Source: CAZSBB01 sp964605235
GTDB lineage: Bacteria > Planctomycetota > Phycisphaerae > Phycisphaerales > Phycisphaeraceae
Assembly (NCBI GenBank): GCA_964605235.1
Contig: CAZSBB010000021.1
Span: forward strand, 45,364 to 109,363
DNA: 64,000 nt
Direction: 5' to 3'
The position numbers and the translations under genes were made by a program. Numbering within the stretch: position 1 is the first letter of the stretch; every line of letters begins with the position of its first letter. The notes beneath the pieces are model-generated. The model was not told the origin of the DNA and made no database searches. It was given only the letters and a program-made list of their open reading frames with translations. Positions 1 to 8,580 of the stretch are shown here, one piece after another.

Positions 1-1
1 G

Positions 2-661
2 GGCAAGAGCACGCTGCTGGGCGTGACCGCCGGGTTGCTGGCGCCGATCAAGGGGCAGGTGCGGATTGCGGGGTTGGTCCGGCGGTCGTCGATTGAAACG
101 GAAAAAGCGATTCGTCGGCAGGTGATGTATCTGCCAGATGCGCCGTGGCTGCCGCAGGGCATTTCCGGGCGCGAGTTCCTGTTCGCCATGGGTCGGCTGT
201 ATCAGGTTGAAGAGGAGCGGTTGTTCGATCATGTCGAGCGGCTGCTCAATGTGTTCGACCTGGAGAAGCAGGCGGATGCGATTGTCACCAGCTACTCCAC
301 CGGCCAGCGCAAGAAGCTGAGCATCTGCGGCGCGTTGGTGACCGATGCTCCGGTGATGATTCTGGATGAGCCGTTCTCCGGGGGCTTGGATTCCTCGGCC
401 TTGCTGGCGCTGCAGCAGATTCTCAAGCATCTGGCCCAGCAGCGCCGGGTGACCATCATGATGGCGGTGCCGGTGCCGGAGCTGGTGGCGGAACTTGCCG
501 ACCGGATTGCGATCATTCAGGAAGGTCGGATTCTCGCGTGCGACTCGGCGGCCCGGCTCATGGAGCAGACCGGCACGACCACGCTGTCAGGGGCGCTGGA
601 ACATCTGATTCACCCGGATCATCTCCAGCAGATTGACGCCTACCTGCAGGGGCAAGCCTGA
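2..661 (+). CDS. ABC transporter ATP-binding protein (5' end outside window)
   Basis: This is the nucleotide-binding subunit of an ABC transporter, missing its first residues. The reading frame is open from base 2 and begins inside the Walker A motif (GKSTLLG). The signature motif is the variant SYSTGQRKK and the Walker B is VMILDEPFSG. The switch (H-loop) histidine expected before the DRIAIIQEGRI segment aligns to a proline (AVPVPEL), an unusual substitution that would weaken ATP hydrolysis at this site. The stop overlaps the start of the next gene (TGATG), so the two are translationally coupled and probably form one transporter. Substrate unknown. The ATPase assignment is secure. Confidence 0.9.
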   Translation, partial: GKSTLLGVTAGLLAPIKGQVRIAGLVRRSSIETEKAIRRQVMYLPDAPWLPQGISGREFLFAMGRLYQVEEERLFDHVERLLNVFDLEKQADAIVTSYSTGQRKKLSICGALVTDAPVMILDEPFSGGLDSSALLALQQILKHLAQQRRVTIMMAVPVPELVAELADRIAIIQEGRILACDSAARLMEQTGTTTLSGALEHLIHPDHLQQIDAYLQGQA

Positions 662-1968
662 TGGCGCGCTGGTGGCGCACATTTCGCACGACGCCGGAGG
701 GGCGTCACGTCCGGACCTATGCGTGGGAACTGGGCGGCCTGCTGTTCCTGCATGGCCTGCTCCTGGCGGTGCTGGCGGCGCAGCGGACGGGGCACTTCAA
801 ATATGGCTCGTTCCTGGCGGCGGTGCTGATCGTGTTGCAACTGCTGTGGACCGTGGTGGCGGCGTTTCGGCTGATGCTGCGGCGGATCAAGCGCAATCCG
901 CTGTTCAATGAAGAATACAAAGCGCTGCTGGCGCTCAGTCCGTGGGATCATCCCCAACGGCTGCCGCTGGGACGCTGTCACTACACCGTCGGCGATGTGC
1001 TGGGTGTGTTGATGCTGGCGTCGCTGGGCACCGCCAGTTGGTGGTTGCTGGTGTGGTTGACCGTGGCACAGGGGCTGTCGGTCCACATGGGCTGGCTCTG
1101 GCTGCAGGTGACCGTGGGGGTATCAGCCCTGGCCATGCTGGTGCTCTACGTGCTGGCGAATCTTGCCAACGCCCTGAAAGTGCGCTGGTGCGGCAGTCTG
1201 CTGCTGGTGCTGATGCCACTGACGATCTTTCCGCATTACAACCTGTACCTGAGTGCGCTGGTCTTGCTGGCGATGTACCTGCTGGTGCGGCACGCCATCG
1301 AGCACACCTTGGCGCGTTACGCCTGGGAGCGTCCGTTTTATGAGCCGGACCCGCTGGAGCAACTGCGCCAGCGCGCGCAGGTGTTGCCGGGGTATCCCGA
1401 TGAATTGCTGCGCCTGATGCCCACCCCCGCCAGCCAGCGTTTTTCCCTGCTGCGCAAGCTGGCGTTCTGGGTGGCGGCAGCGCTGTGGGTTGAGCTGTTC
1501 ATGTCCACCGGAGAAATCCTGCGGCAAGCCCAGGTCGGCGGTGTGCTGCATCTATTCGGCAGGACGCTGGAGCGGCCGGGATACCAGTACTTTGCTCTGG
1601 ACCCAGTCGTCGCACTACTGGGCGTAGCCGGCGCCTGCGTGCTCTTTAACCTGGGCAATCTCGCCCGCTTTCTGGGCCAGGCGCCCATCGGCTTGCGCGG
1701 GCGGGTGATGACTGGCCAGCTTATCATTCCCTGGTTTGACATCGTGCTGCTGCGCCCACTGGTCATGCTGGCGTTCGGCATCGCCATGCTCTGGCTGCTG
1801 CAGAGCCAATTGTTGAGTTCGCACGTCAGCCTGCATTTGACGGTGGTGGGGCTGGTGTTGATTCACCACTACTGCCCGCCATCGCCGGACCAGTGGCATT
1901 ACACCTGCGCCCGTTCCTTTGTGCCGGGACCGTATGACCCGCACGCGCCGGCACTCGAAGACCTCTGA
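661..1968 (+). CDS. ABC transporter-associated multispanning membrane protein
   Basis: A 435-residue hydrophobic protein with about ten predicted membrane segments (first near residues 21-45, last near 395-415), separated mid-way by a soluble stretch near residues 225-265. It directly overlaps the preceding ABC ATPase gene, so it is inferred to be the permease. I do not recognise a specific family; the arrangement resembles ABC-2 type exporters. No close permease motif is visible, and the transported substrate cannot be read from the sequence. The stop is followed by a chemoreceptor terminator on the opposite strand. Confidence 0.7.
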   Translation: MARWWRTFRTTPEGRHVRTYAWELGGLLFLHGLLLAVLAAQRTGHFKYGSFLAAVLIVLQLLWTVVAAFRLMLRRIKRNPLFNEEYKALLALSPWDHPQRLPLGRCHYTVGDVLGVLMLASLGTASWWLLVWLTVAQGLSVHMGWLWLQVTVGVSALAMLVLYVLANLANALKVRWCGSLLLVLMPLTIFPHYNLYLSALVLLAMYLLVRHAIEHTLARYAWERPFYEPDPLEQLRQRAQVLPGYPDELLRLMPTPASQRFSLLRKLAFWVAAALWVELFMSTGEILRQAQVGGVLHLFGRTLERPGYQYFALDPVVALLGVAGACVLFNLGNLARFLGQAPIGLRGRVMTGQLIIPWFDIVLLRPLVMLAFGIAMLWLLQSQLLSSHVSLHLTVVGLVLIHHYCPPSPDQWHYTCARSFVPGPYDPHAPALEDL

Positions 1969-2016
1969 GACGTTCAGGCCGCCGGTGATGCCGAGGGGAT
2001 GCTGCATCTGCCCATG

Positions 2017-2076
2017 AAAAAGCCCGTGGCGCTGCGGATTTCGAGCGAAGTGCTCGGAACCGGCAGCGCCACGGGC
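2017..2076 (-). terminator. Rho-independent terminator of the first chemoreceptor gene
   Basis: Read on the minus strand, a perfect 14-bp stem (arms 2022-2035 and 2063-2076) contains a second inner stem CGAGC/GCTCG (2042-2046 and 2052-2056) and is followed by a run of five U (2017-2021). It lies about 60 bases past the stop of the 2136-4073 gene. Confidence 0.85.
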
Positions 2077-2130
2077 GTCCTGCGGAGAAGCAAGCCTGTC
2101 CCCGACCGGGAACGGCCGGGCTCGGCTGCT
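2077..2130 (-). other. Conserved 3'-untranslated element, copy 1
   Basis: About 54 bases between the chemoreceptor stop and its terminator match the equivalent place after the second chemoreceptor (4369-4424) at roughly 80 percent identity, although it is non-coding. Shared blocks on the plus strand include GGGAACGGCCG and GTCCTG.GGAGA.GCAAGC. It could be a structured RNA or simply a remnant of gene duplication. Confidence 0.5.
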
Positions 2131-2135
2131 GAGGA

Positions 2136-4073
2136 TCAGGCGGCTTTGTGCAGCGCCACCTTGAAGCTGCCCACCAGCGTGTTGAGGGTCGACACCTGGT
2201 CCTGCAACTGGGCGGCGGCGGCGCTGCTCTCTTCGCTGTTGGCGGCGGTGGTCTGGGTCACTTTGTCAATCGACGCCATGGCGTCGTTGACCTGCTTGAT
2301 GCCGTCGGCCTGCTCCTTGCTGGCGGCGGCGATCTCGCTGACCAGATCATTGACTCGGCCCGAGCCGGTGACGATCTCGCCCAGCAGCTTCTGCACTTCC
2401 TCGGTGAGGCTGACGCCATCGTCGGCATTCTTGACCGCCTGGGCGATGAGGTGGGCGGTGGACTTGGCGGCTTCGGCGCTGCGCTGCGCCAGCGCCCGCA
2501 CTTCCTCGGCGACCACGGCGAAGCCCTTGCCGGCGTCCCCGGCGCGGGCGGCTTCGACGGCGGCGTTGAGCGCCAGCAGGTTGGTCTGGAAGGCGATTTC
2601 GTCGATGGTCTTGACGATGTTGGCGGTTTCGTCAGACGAGGACTTGATGCGATTGATGGCGTCCGCCATGCGCTTCATGGCGTGGTCGCCGCTGGTGGCG
2701 GCGGTGTTGGCGGCCTTGGCGAGCTGATTCGCCTGATCGCTGTTGGCGGCGTTCTGCTGGGTCATGGAGCTCATTTCTTCGAGCGAAGCGGAGACTTCCT
2801 CCAAAGCGCTGGCCTGCTGATTGGCGCCCTCGGCAAGCTGCCGGCTGCCTTCGGCGATCTGTTCGGAAGCGCTGGCGACGTCGGCGGAGGTCATCTTGGC
2901 GCTGGCGATGGTGTCGTGAATCTTCTTGACGAAGGTGTTGAACCACTTGCCCAGCTCGCCCAACTCGTCGCGGCGGGATTCGTCGACGCGCTGGGTCAGG
3001 TCGCCTTCACCCTGGGCGATGTCCTGCAGCCGCGCCACCATGGCGTGCAGCGCTTTGCGGATGCTGCCGGAGATGAGCAGGCCCAGAATGATGCTGACCA
3101 GCGCGCCAACCACCACGCTGCCAACGGTGATCATTTCCAGCGTGTGGGCGGTGGCGGTGGCTTGCTCGACCTCGGCGGTGCATTCCTGATCGTTGAGCTC
3201 CACCAGTTGATCGAGCAGGTCCATCACCGGGGCGTTGGTCACGATGACCGGCCCATTGAGCTGGGTTTCGGCGGCGTGATAGGCGCTGTTGGCGTGCTCG
3301 ATCTGCTGCTTGATGGCGTCGAACTGGGTGAACACCTGTTCCATGCTCGGCTTGAGCTCGCGGACATACGCCTGCTGGGCTTCGTTGGTTTTGCCCTGCG
3401 CCGCCAGCGTTTTGATCTGCTTGATCGCGGCATGGAAGCGGGTGTGCGGCTCAACGATGCCCTGCGCCGCCTGGGTCAACTCCGGGCTGGAGGAGGCAAA
3501 GGCGCTCAGCCAGCGCCCGGCATTGCAGGCGGTGTGATCTTCGCCGCCCTTGAACGTCGTGCCTTCATGCAGCAGATGCAGCACGTTGGCGACCGCCACA
3601 TGATGATCCTTGGTGAATTTTTCGACCTCCTGCGCCAGCGCCGCCGGATTGCCAATGCCCATGCCGTCGTAGGCGACGCAAAGCTGGCGGTATTTGTCGC
3701 ACTCGGTTTTCCACTGCCGCCAGGCGGCGTCGAAGGCGTCCCAGGCTTGGGTCTGGGCGTCCGAATGCGGGAGGTTTTCGTAGGATTTCCAGGCGGCGGC
3801 GGCGGCGAGGCTGGCCTGGTCCAGTTTCTCGTACATGCGGCGGCGCAGTTCGGCGGAGGCGTCGGGCATCGCCAGGGTGCGGTTGGCGACCACGATGCTC
3901 AGGGCTTCATTGCGGAGGTTCAGCAGCGCCTGCACACTGGGCAGCCGTTGTTTGCCGATCGACTCCACGTGGTGGGCGAGTTGCACCATGCCCCAGTAGC
4001 CCAGGCCCCCGACCAGCGCGCACAAGCCCGAGGTCGCCACAAAAGCGCTGATCAATTTCGTGCTGATCTTCAT
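2136..4073 (-). CDS. Methyl-accepting chemotaxis protein with CZB-like zinc-binding sensor region
   Basis: A 645-residue chemoreceptor that should relay signals to CheA/CheW. TM1 is near residues 8-30, the extracytoplasmic region spans about 31-310, TM2 about 312-334, HAMP about 335-387, and the rest is the methylation/signalling coiled coil with the canonical hairpin tip (EIAFQTNLLALNAAVEAARAG). The sensor region carries H157/H158, C183-N-A-G-R-W188 and H210-T-R-F-H214, which fits the CZB pattern (His, CxxGxW, HxxxH) with the expected spacings. I chose the start at 4073 because AGGAG lies 10 bases upstream and the longer frame reads through unlikely sequence. The signalling half is almost identical to the neighbouring chemoreceptor. 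Confidence 0.93.
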   Translation of the reverse strand: MKISTKLISAFVATSGLCALVGGLGYWGMVQLAHHVESIGKQRLPSVQALLNLRNEALSIVVANRTLAMPDASAELRRRMYEKLDQASLAAAAAWKSYENLPHSDAQTQAWDAFDAAWRQWKTECDKYRQLCVAYDGMGIGNPAALAQEVEKFTKDHHVAVANVLHLLHEGTTFKGGEDHTACNAGRWLSAFASSSPELTQAAQGIVEPHTRFHAAIKQIKTLAAQGKTNEAQQAYVRELKPSMEQVFTQFDAIKQQIEHANSAYHAAETQLNGPVIVTNAPVMDLLDQLVELNDQECTAEVEQATATAHTLEMITVGSVVVGALVSIILGLLISGSIRKALHAMVARLQDIAQGEGDLTQRVDESRRDELGELGKWFNTFVKKIHDTIASAKMTSADVASASEQIAEGSRQLAEGANQQASALEEVSASLEEMSSMTQQNAANSDQANQLAKAANTAATSGDHAMKRMADAINRIKSSSDETANIVKTIDEIAFQTNLLALNAAVEAARAGDAGKGFAVVAEEVRALAQRSAEAAKSTAHLIAQAVKNADDGVSLTEEVQKLLGEIVTGSGRVNDLVSEIAAASKEQADGIKQVNDAMASIDKVTQTTAANSEESSAAAAQLQDQVSTLNTLVGSFKVALHKAA

Positions 4074-4307
4074 GTCCTGATAACTCCTATGACGTGGGTG
4101 GTCAGTCACAATCCGTCGGCGGTTAACCAGACGCCCGCGGCGCCTGGTGACGATTCGTGGGGTCTCGACCATCCTGCAGCAGCGCGAGCATTCAGGCCCA
4201 CACTGCCACCGGGGCATGACTGAACGTCAATCGGAGAAATGTCGGTTCCAGTTGAGACTAATTCCAAGTGGGCCGCGCGGATTGGCGGGCCATTGCACCC
4301 GGGTCCG
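4074..4307. other. Intergenic gap between the two chemoreceptor genes
   Basis: Together with the terminator and 3' element at 4308-4428, about 355 bases separate the two minus-strand chemoreceptor genes. It holds the ribosome binding site of the downstream gene next to 4074. I found no convincing sigma-54, sigma-28 or sigma-70 promoter here on the minus strand. Confidence 0.4.
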
Positions 4308-4368
4308 AAAAAAATCGCCCGGATCGCGGTGTTTCGAGCGGGTGGCTCGAAAGCGCTGCGATCCGGGC
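4308..4368 (-). terminator. Rho-independent terminator of the second chemoreceptor gene
   Basis: On the minus strand a perfect 11-bp outer stem (4317-4327 with 4358-4368) encloses a perfect 8-bp inner stem (TTTCGAGC 4332-4339 with GCTCGAAA 4345-4352), followed by seven U (4308-4314). The two-tier architecture matches the terminator at 2017-2076 although the outer stem sequence differs. Confidence 0.88.
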
Positions 4369-4424
4369 GTCCTGTGGAGAGGCAAGCATGTCGCCCGGCT
4401 GGGAACGGCCGAGCGTCGGTTGCT
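4369..4424 (-). other. Conserved 3'-untranslated element, copy 2
   Basis: Non-coding stretch between the second chemoreceptor's stop (4429) and its terminator, about 80 percent identical to 2077-2130. Both copies abut the two-tier terminator hairpin directly. Confidence 0.5.
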
Positions 4425-4428
4425 GCGG

Positions 4429-6369
4429 TTATGCCGCCAGTTGCTGGGAAACCTTGAAGCTGCCGACCAGGTGGTTGAGCTTGCTGACCTGGTCCTGGAG
4501 TTGCGTGGCGGCGGCGCTGCTCTCTTCGCTGTTGGCGGCGGTGGTCTGGGTGACCTTGTCGATCGAGCTCATGGCGTCGTTGACCTGCTTGATGCCGTCG
4601 GCCTGTTCCTTGCTGGCGGCGGCGATCTCGCTGACCAGGTCGTTGACCCGGCTCGAGCCGGTGACGATTTCGCTCAGCAGCTTCTGCACTTCCTCGGTGA
4701 GGTTGACGCCGTCGTCGGCATTCTTCACCGCCTGCTCGATGAGGTGGGCGGTGTTCTTGGCGGCTTCGGCGCTGCGCTGCGCCAGCGCCCGCACTTCCTC
4801 GGCGACCACGGCGAAGCCCTTGCCGGCGTCCCCGGCGCGGGCGGCTTCGACGGCGGCATTCAGAGCGAGCAGGTTGGTCTGGAAGGCGATCTCGTCAATG
4901 GTCTTGACGATGTTGGCGGTCTCGTCAGACGAGGACTTGATGCGGTTGATGGCGTCCGCCATGCGCTTCATGGCGTGGTCGCCACTGGTGGCGGCGGTGT
5001 TGGCGGCCTTGGCGAGCTGATTGGCCTGATCGCTGTTGGCGGCGTTCTGCTGGGTCATGGAGCTCATTTCTTCGAGCGAAGCGGAGACTTCCTCCAAAGC
5101 GCTGGCCTGCTGATTGGCGCCCTCGGCAAGCTGCCGGCTGCCTTCGGCGATCTGTTCGGAAGCGCTGGCGACGTCGGCGGAGGTCATCTTGGCGCTGGCG
5201 ATGGTGTCGTGAATCTTCTTGACGAAGAGGTTGAACCACTTGCCCAGTTGGCCGATCTCGTCGCGGCGGTTCTCATCGACGCGCTGGGTGAGGTCGCCTT
5301 CGCCCTGGGCGATGTCCTTGATGCGGTCGACGATCAGTTGGATCGGGCCGACGATCATGCGGGTGATGAGGATGGAGAGGCCCACACCGAGGAGGACGAC
5401 CACCGCCAGGCCGCCCACCAGGATGGTGCTGGCGGAACCGAGCTGGCTGACCGAAGCCGCGGCGGATTCATTGGTGCCTTCGATGCCTACCGTCGCCGCC
5501 GCCTGCGCCGCCGCCAGCACTTCGTCGCCGGCTGCGCCGCGCTGTTTGGAAACTTCCGCCAGCTTGCGGTTGGTGTTCACGTAGTCGTGGATCGCCTTCT
5601 CATAGGCGCCGGCGCTGGCGAGCACGGCATCGAGTTGCTTGAGGTTCTGCGGCTGATGGGTGATTTTGCGCATCAGCTCAACCTGCTGCGCCATCTGCTT
5701 GAAGCTGGGCAGCACGTCTTCGATCAGGCGCAGGTCGCGCAGCGCCTGGCCCTTGAAGTTGGCGACGCGACAATTGCTGCCCAGTTCGATCACTTTATTG
5801 ATCGCGGTGATCTTGTCCTGCCGTTCCTTGAGCTTGTCGGGCTTGGCGCCGGCGTCGACATCGGCAGCGAACTGGTCCTTTTGATTCTGGTAGAACGCGT
5901 CGCACTGGGTGACGAAATCCCCGGCGGCGGCGTCCATGCGCTGGCGAATGCCGGCGATTTCCTGGTCCAGTTGCACGGTCTGGTCCACCAGCGCGGTGTA
6001 TTTCGCCACGCCGTTCTGGGCGGTCCTGGCGGCCTCGATCCGCTTGGCGAGTTCGTATTTCTCGGCGACCTGGCGCATCTGGCTCAGGGCTTCATTGACC
6101 TGCTTGAGGGATTGGCGGCCGGGTTCGAGGTAAGTCTTATCATCGCCGGTCAGGCCGTAGCCGCGCATCGCGTACATGGTCAGCAGCGAATTGCGCTCGA
6201 CTTCGTTGGCGTACTTGACCGAGGGCACGTCCTGGTCCGCCAGAGCGGTCGCCATGTCGCTGACGGTGCGCATCTGGTAGATCGCCACCACGCCCAAGGT
6301 GATCGCCAATGCCATCACCAGGCCAAAACCCATGAACAACTTGGTCCCAGTTTTCAGATTCTTGAACAT
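4429..6369 (-). CDS. Methyl-accepting chemotaxis protein with long helical sensor domain
   Basis: A 646-residue chemoreceptor. TM1 is near residues 10-32, the extracytoplasmic helical region covers about 33-310 (it contains YAMRGYGLTGDDKTY, typical of HBM/four-helix-bundle sensors), TM2 about 313-336, then HAMP and the signalling domain with the EIAFQTNLLALNAAVEAARAG tip. The start at 6369 is preceded by TGAGGAAACGCGTC. A 204-bp tract (5024-5227) is identical to 2731-2934 in the neighbouring chemoreceptor, while the sensor halves are unrelated, so the ligands must differ. Probable input to a CheA-based pathway driving the flagella encoded downstream. Confidence 0.93.
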   Translation of the reverse strand: MFKNLKTGTKLFMGFGLVMALAITLGVVAIYQMRTVSDMATALADQDVPSVKYANEVERNSLLTMYAMRGYGLTGDDKTYLEPGRQSLKQVNEALSQMRQVAEKYELAKRIEAARTAQNGVAKYTALVDQTVQLDQEIAGIRQRMDAAAGDFVTQCDAFYQNQKDQFAADVDAGAKPDKLKERQDKITAINKVIELGSNCRVANFKGQALRDLRLIEDVLPSFKQMAQQVELMRKITHQPQNLKQLDAVLASAGAYEKAIHDYVNTNRKLAEVSKQRGAAGDEVLAAAQAAATVGIEGTNESAAASVSQLGSASTILVGGLAVVVLLGVGLSILITRMIVGPIQLIVDRIKDIAQGEGDLTQRVDENRRDEIGQLGKWFNLFVKKIHDTIASAKMTSADVASASEQIAEGSRQLAEGANQQASALEEVSASLEEMSSMTQQNAANSDQANQLAKAANTAATSGDHAMKRMADAINRIKSSSDETANIVKTIDEIAFQTNLLALNAAVEAARAGDAGKGFAVVAEEVRALAQRSAEAAKNTAHLIEQAVKNADDGVNLTEEVQKLLSEIVTGSSRVNDLVSEIAAASKEQADGIKQVNDAMSSIDKVTQTTAANSEESSAAATQLQDQVSKLNHLVGSFKVSQQLAA

Positions 6370-6673
6370 GACGCGTTTCCTCAGAAATTCCACCTTGGCC
6401 AACGATCCCCTCGGTCCTGCGCCCCACGTAGGGCATCCCGCTCGATGGCAATCAGATAAATTGGTATGAAGTTGATTCGGAGATACCGCTGCTCCGCTTT
6501 AGGAAGTGACGGAGTTCTGCGGGCCATTTTTTGCAAAATCGACAGCACTGCGGATGGACAGTTGGCGGATGTCCGGAGGGGGGTTCCATCCTGCAGGATC
6601 GCCATGAACAGGGCGTTTCAGCGTGCAAACTGACTGAACAGGCGTCACGGCCCACTGAGCGCGGCTATGGGTC
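6370..6673. other. Divergent intergenic region between chemoreceptor and LacI-type regulator
   Basis: This 400-base gap holds the chemoreceptor ribosome binding site at its left end and the regulator promoter with two palindromic operators at its right end (annotated separately). In the middle I see no gene and no clear chemoreceptor promoter. Confidence 0.4.
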
Positions 6674-6701
6674 TTGCATTCGGCAGGTCTGCCGCTATAA
6701 T
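6674..6701 (+). promoter_or_regulatory. Sigma-70 promoter of the LacI-family regulator
   Basis: TTGCAT (6674-6679), 16-base spacer, perfect TATAAT (6696-6701). The predicted start of transcription, near 6708, falls inside the palindromic operator that follows. Confidence 0.75.
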
Positions 6702-6730
6702 GTCTACGTAGACAAAATGACTACGTAGAC
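6701..6730 (+). promoter_or_regulatory. Tandem palindromic operators, likely autoregulatory
   Basis: A perfect 14-bp palindrome TGTCTACGTAGACA (6701-6714) is followed by a second copy of its core, GACTACGTAGAC (6719-6730). Centres are 17 bp apart. They sit on the predicted transcription start of the LacI-type gene, where bound repressor would block it. Confidence 0.7.
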
Positions 6731-6773
6731 ACATAGGTGACATTTCTTCATTTAATTGATTGCTGATGCTGCC

Positions 6774-7829
6774 ATGTCCATCCTCGATCAAGTTGCCCAG
6801 CGTGCCGGCGTCTCCGCCCGCACCGTTACCCGGGTGATGCGGGGCGACATGAAAGAACGCTGGCCCAGTGCCGCCAGTCGCGCAGCCCGCATTCGTCAGA
6901 TCGCCCGCGAATTGGGCTACCGACCCAACAGTTCCGCCTCCGCCATGCGCAACGGCCGGTTCGACTGCCTGGGCCTGCTGCTCAGTGCCGACGAGGGCCG
7001 CAGCAATCTGCCGCCGATGCTGCTCGACGGCATTCATGACGAGCTGCTGGAACGCCGGATGCACCTGACCATCGCCCGGTTGCCGGATGAAGCGCTGGGG
7101 GCGGCCGGGGCGTTTCCGCGCATCCTCGAAGAATGCTGCTGCGACGGCCTGCTGGTCAACTACACCGACCGCATCCCCGCGCCGATGCTCCAGCGGCTGG
7201 CGGAAGACCCGGTGCCCACCGTGTGGCTCAACTGTCGGCGGGCATCCGACTGCATTCACTACGCGGACCGCGACGCGGGCCGACTGGCGACGCAAACGCT
7301 GGTCGAGCGCGGGCATCGCCGGATTGCTTATGTCGACTTCACGGATTTCGATGCGAATCCCGAGAACCACTACAGCCGCTTTGACCGCCACGCCGGCTAC
7401 CTGCAGGCGATGCGCGCAGTGGGGCTGACGCCCTGGCCGCGCCAGCGTTTCATCGGTTTGCAACGGCGTGCCCGGCTCGAGGCCCTGGTCGAGTTGCTGC
7501 GTTCGCCGCAGCGGCCGACCGCGGTGATCAGCTATGACGCCGGCGAGCGCGTGCTGCTGGCGGCGACGATGGCGGGGCTGAGCGTGCCGCGCGATTTGTC
7601 CATCATCACCTTCGGCGACGAACTGCCCGGCGAACAAGCCGAAGCCGATGGCGAAAGCTTCATCGGCGTGCGCCTGGCGAAGCTGCGGCTGCCCACGCAC
7701 GAAGCCGGCCGGCAGGCGGTGCGGATGCTGCTGCGCAAGATCGAACACCCGGAACTGGAACTGCCGGCGCTGGTGCTGCCGATTCGGCTGGATGGGGGGG
7801 AATCACTGGCGGCTGCGGCGCCTGCGTAA
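6774..7829 (+). CDS. LacI/GalR-family transcriptional regulator
   Basis: A 351-residue repressor-type protein. The N-terminal helix-turn-helix reads ILDQVAQRAGVSARTVTRVMRG (about residues 3-24), with a hinge-type segment up to about residue 60. The C-terminal two-lobed periplasmic-binding-like domain contains GYRPNSSASAMR, the DGLLVNY segment and VLLAATMAGLSVPRDLSIITFGDE, as in LacI/GalR proteins. I chose ATG 6774 because it starts the HTH; an in-frame TTG lies at 6756. The promoter overlaps two palindromes, suggesting negative autoregulation. The following pseudopilin and glycosidase genes make a sugar or oligosaccharide the likely effector. The ligand itself is unknown. Confidence 0.9.
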   Translation: MSILDQVAQRAGVSARTVTRVMRGDMKERWPSAASRAARIRQIARELGYRPNSSASAMRNGRFDCLGLLLSADEGRSNLPPMLLDGIHDELLERRMHLTIARLPDEALGAAGAFPRILEECCCDGLLVNYTDRIPAPMLQRLAEDPVPTVWLNCRRASDCIHYADRDAGRLATQTLVERGHRRIAYVDFTDFDANPENHYSRFDRHAGYLQAMRAVGLTPWPRQRFIGLQRRARLEALVELLRSPQRPTAVISYDAGERVLLAATMAGLSVPRDLSIITFGDELPGEQAEADGESFIGVRLAKLRLPTHEAGRQAVRMLLRKIEHPELELPALVLPIRLDGGESLAAAAPA

Positions 7830-7874
7830 AGCTGGATTTAGTCCCTGGTCCATGAAACAATGAAGGATGGCCCC

Positions 7875-8513
<639 letters not shown>

Positions 8514-8580
8514 CCTCGCCCCCCCCGGCGCGGATGATGTGACTGAACCAACTGCTCCCGCTCACGCGAAGGGACAGACC

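Noticed and set aside
2148..4223. A 691-codon open frame antisense to the first chemoreceptor gene
   Set aside because: It mirrors the chemoreceptor codons, is Gly/Val/Leu-rich with no family features, and a second such frame mirrors the other chemoreceptor (4147-6459). GC-rich codon bias produces these.
6520..6560. Possible sigma-54 site upstream of the second chemoreceptor gene (minus strand TGCTGTCGATTTTGCA)
   Set aside because: The invariant -24 GG is broken (TGC), so the match is not convincing.
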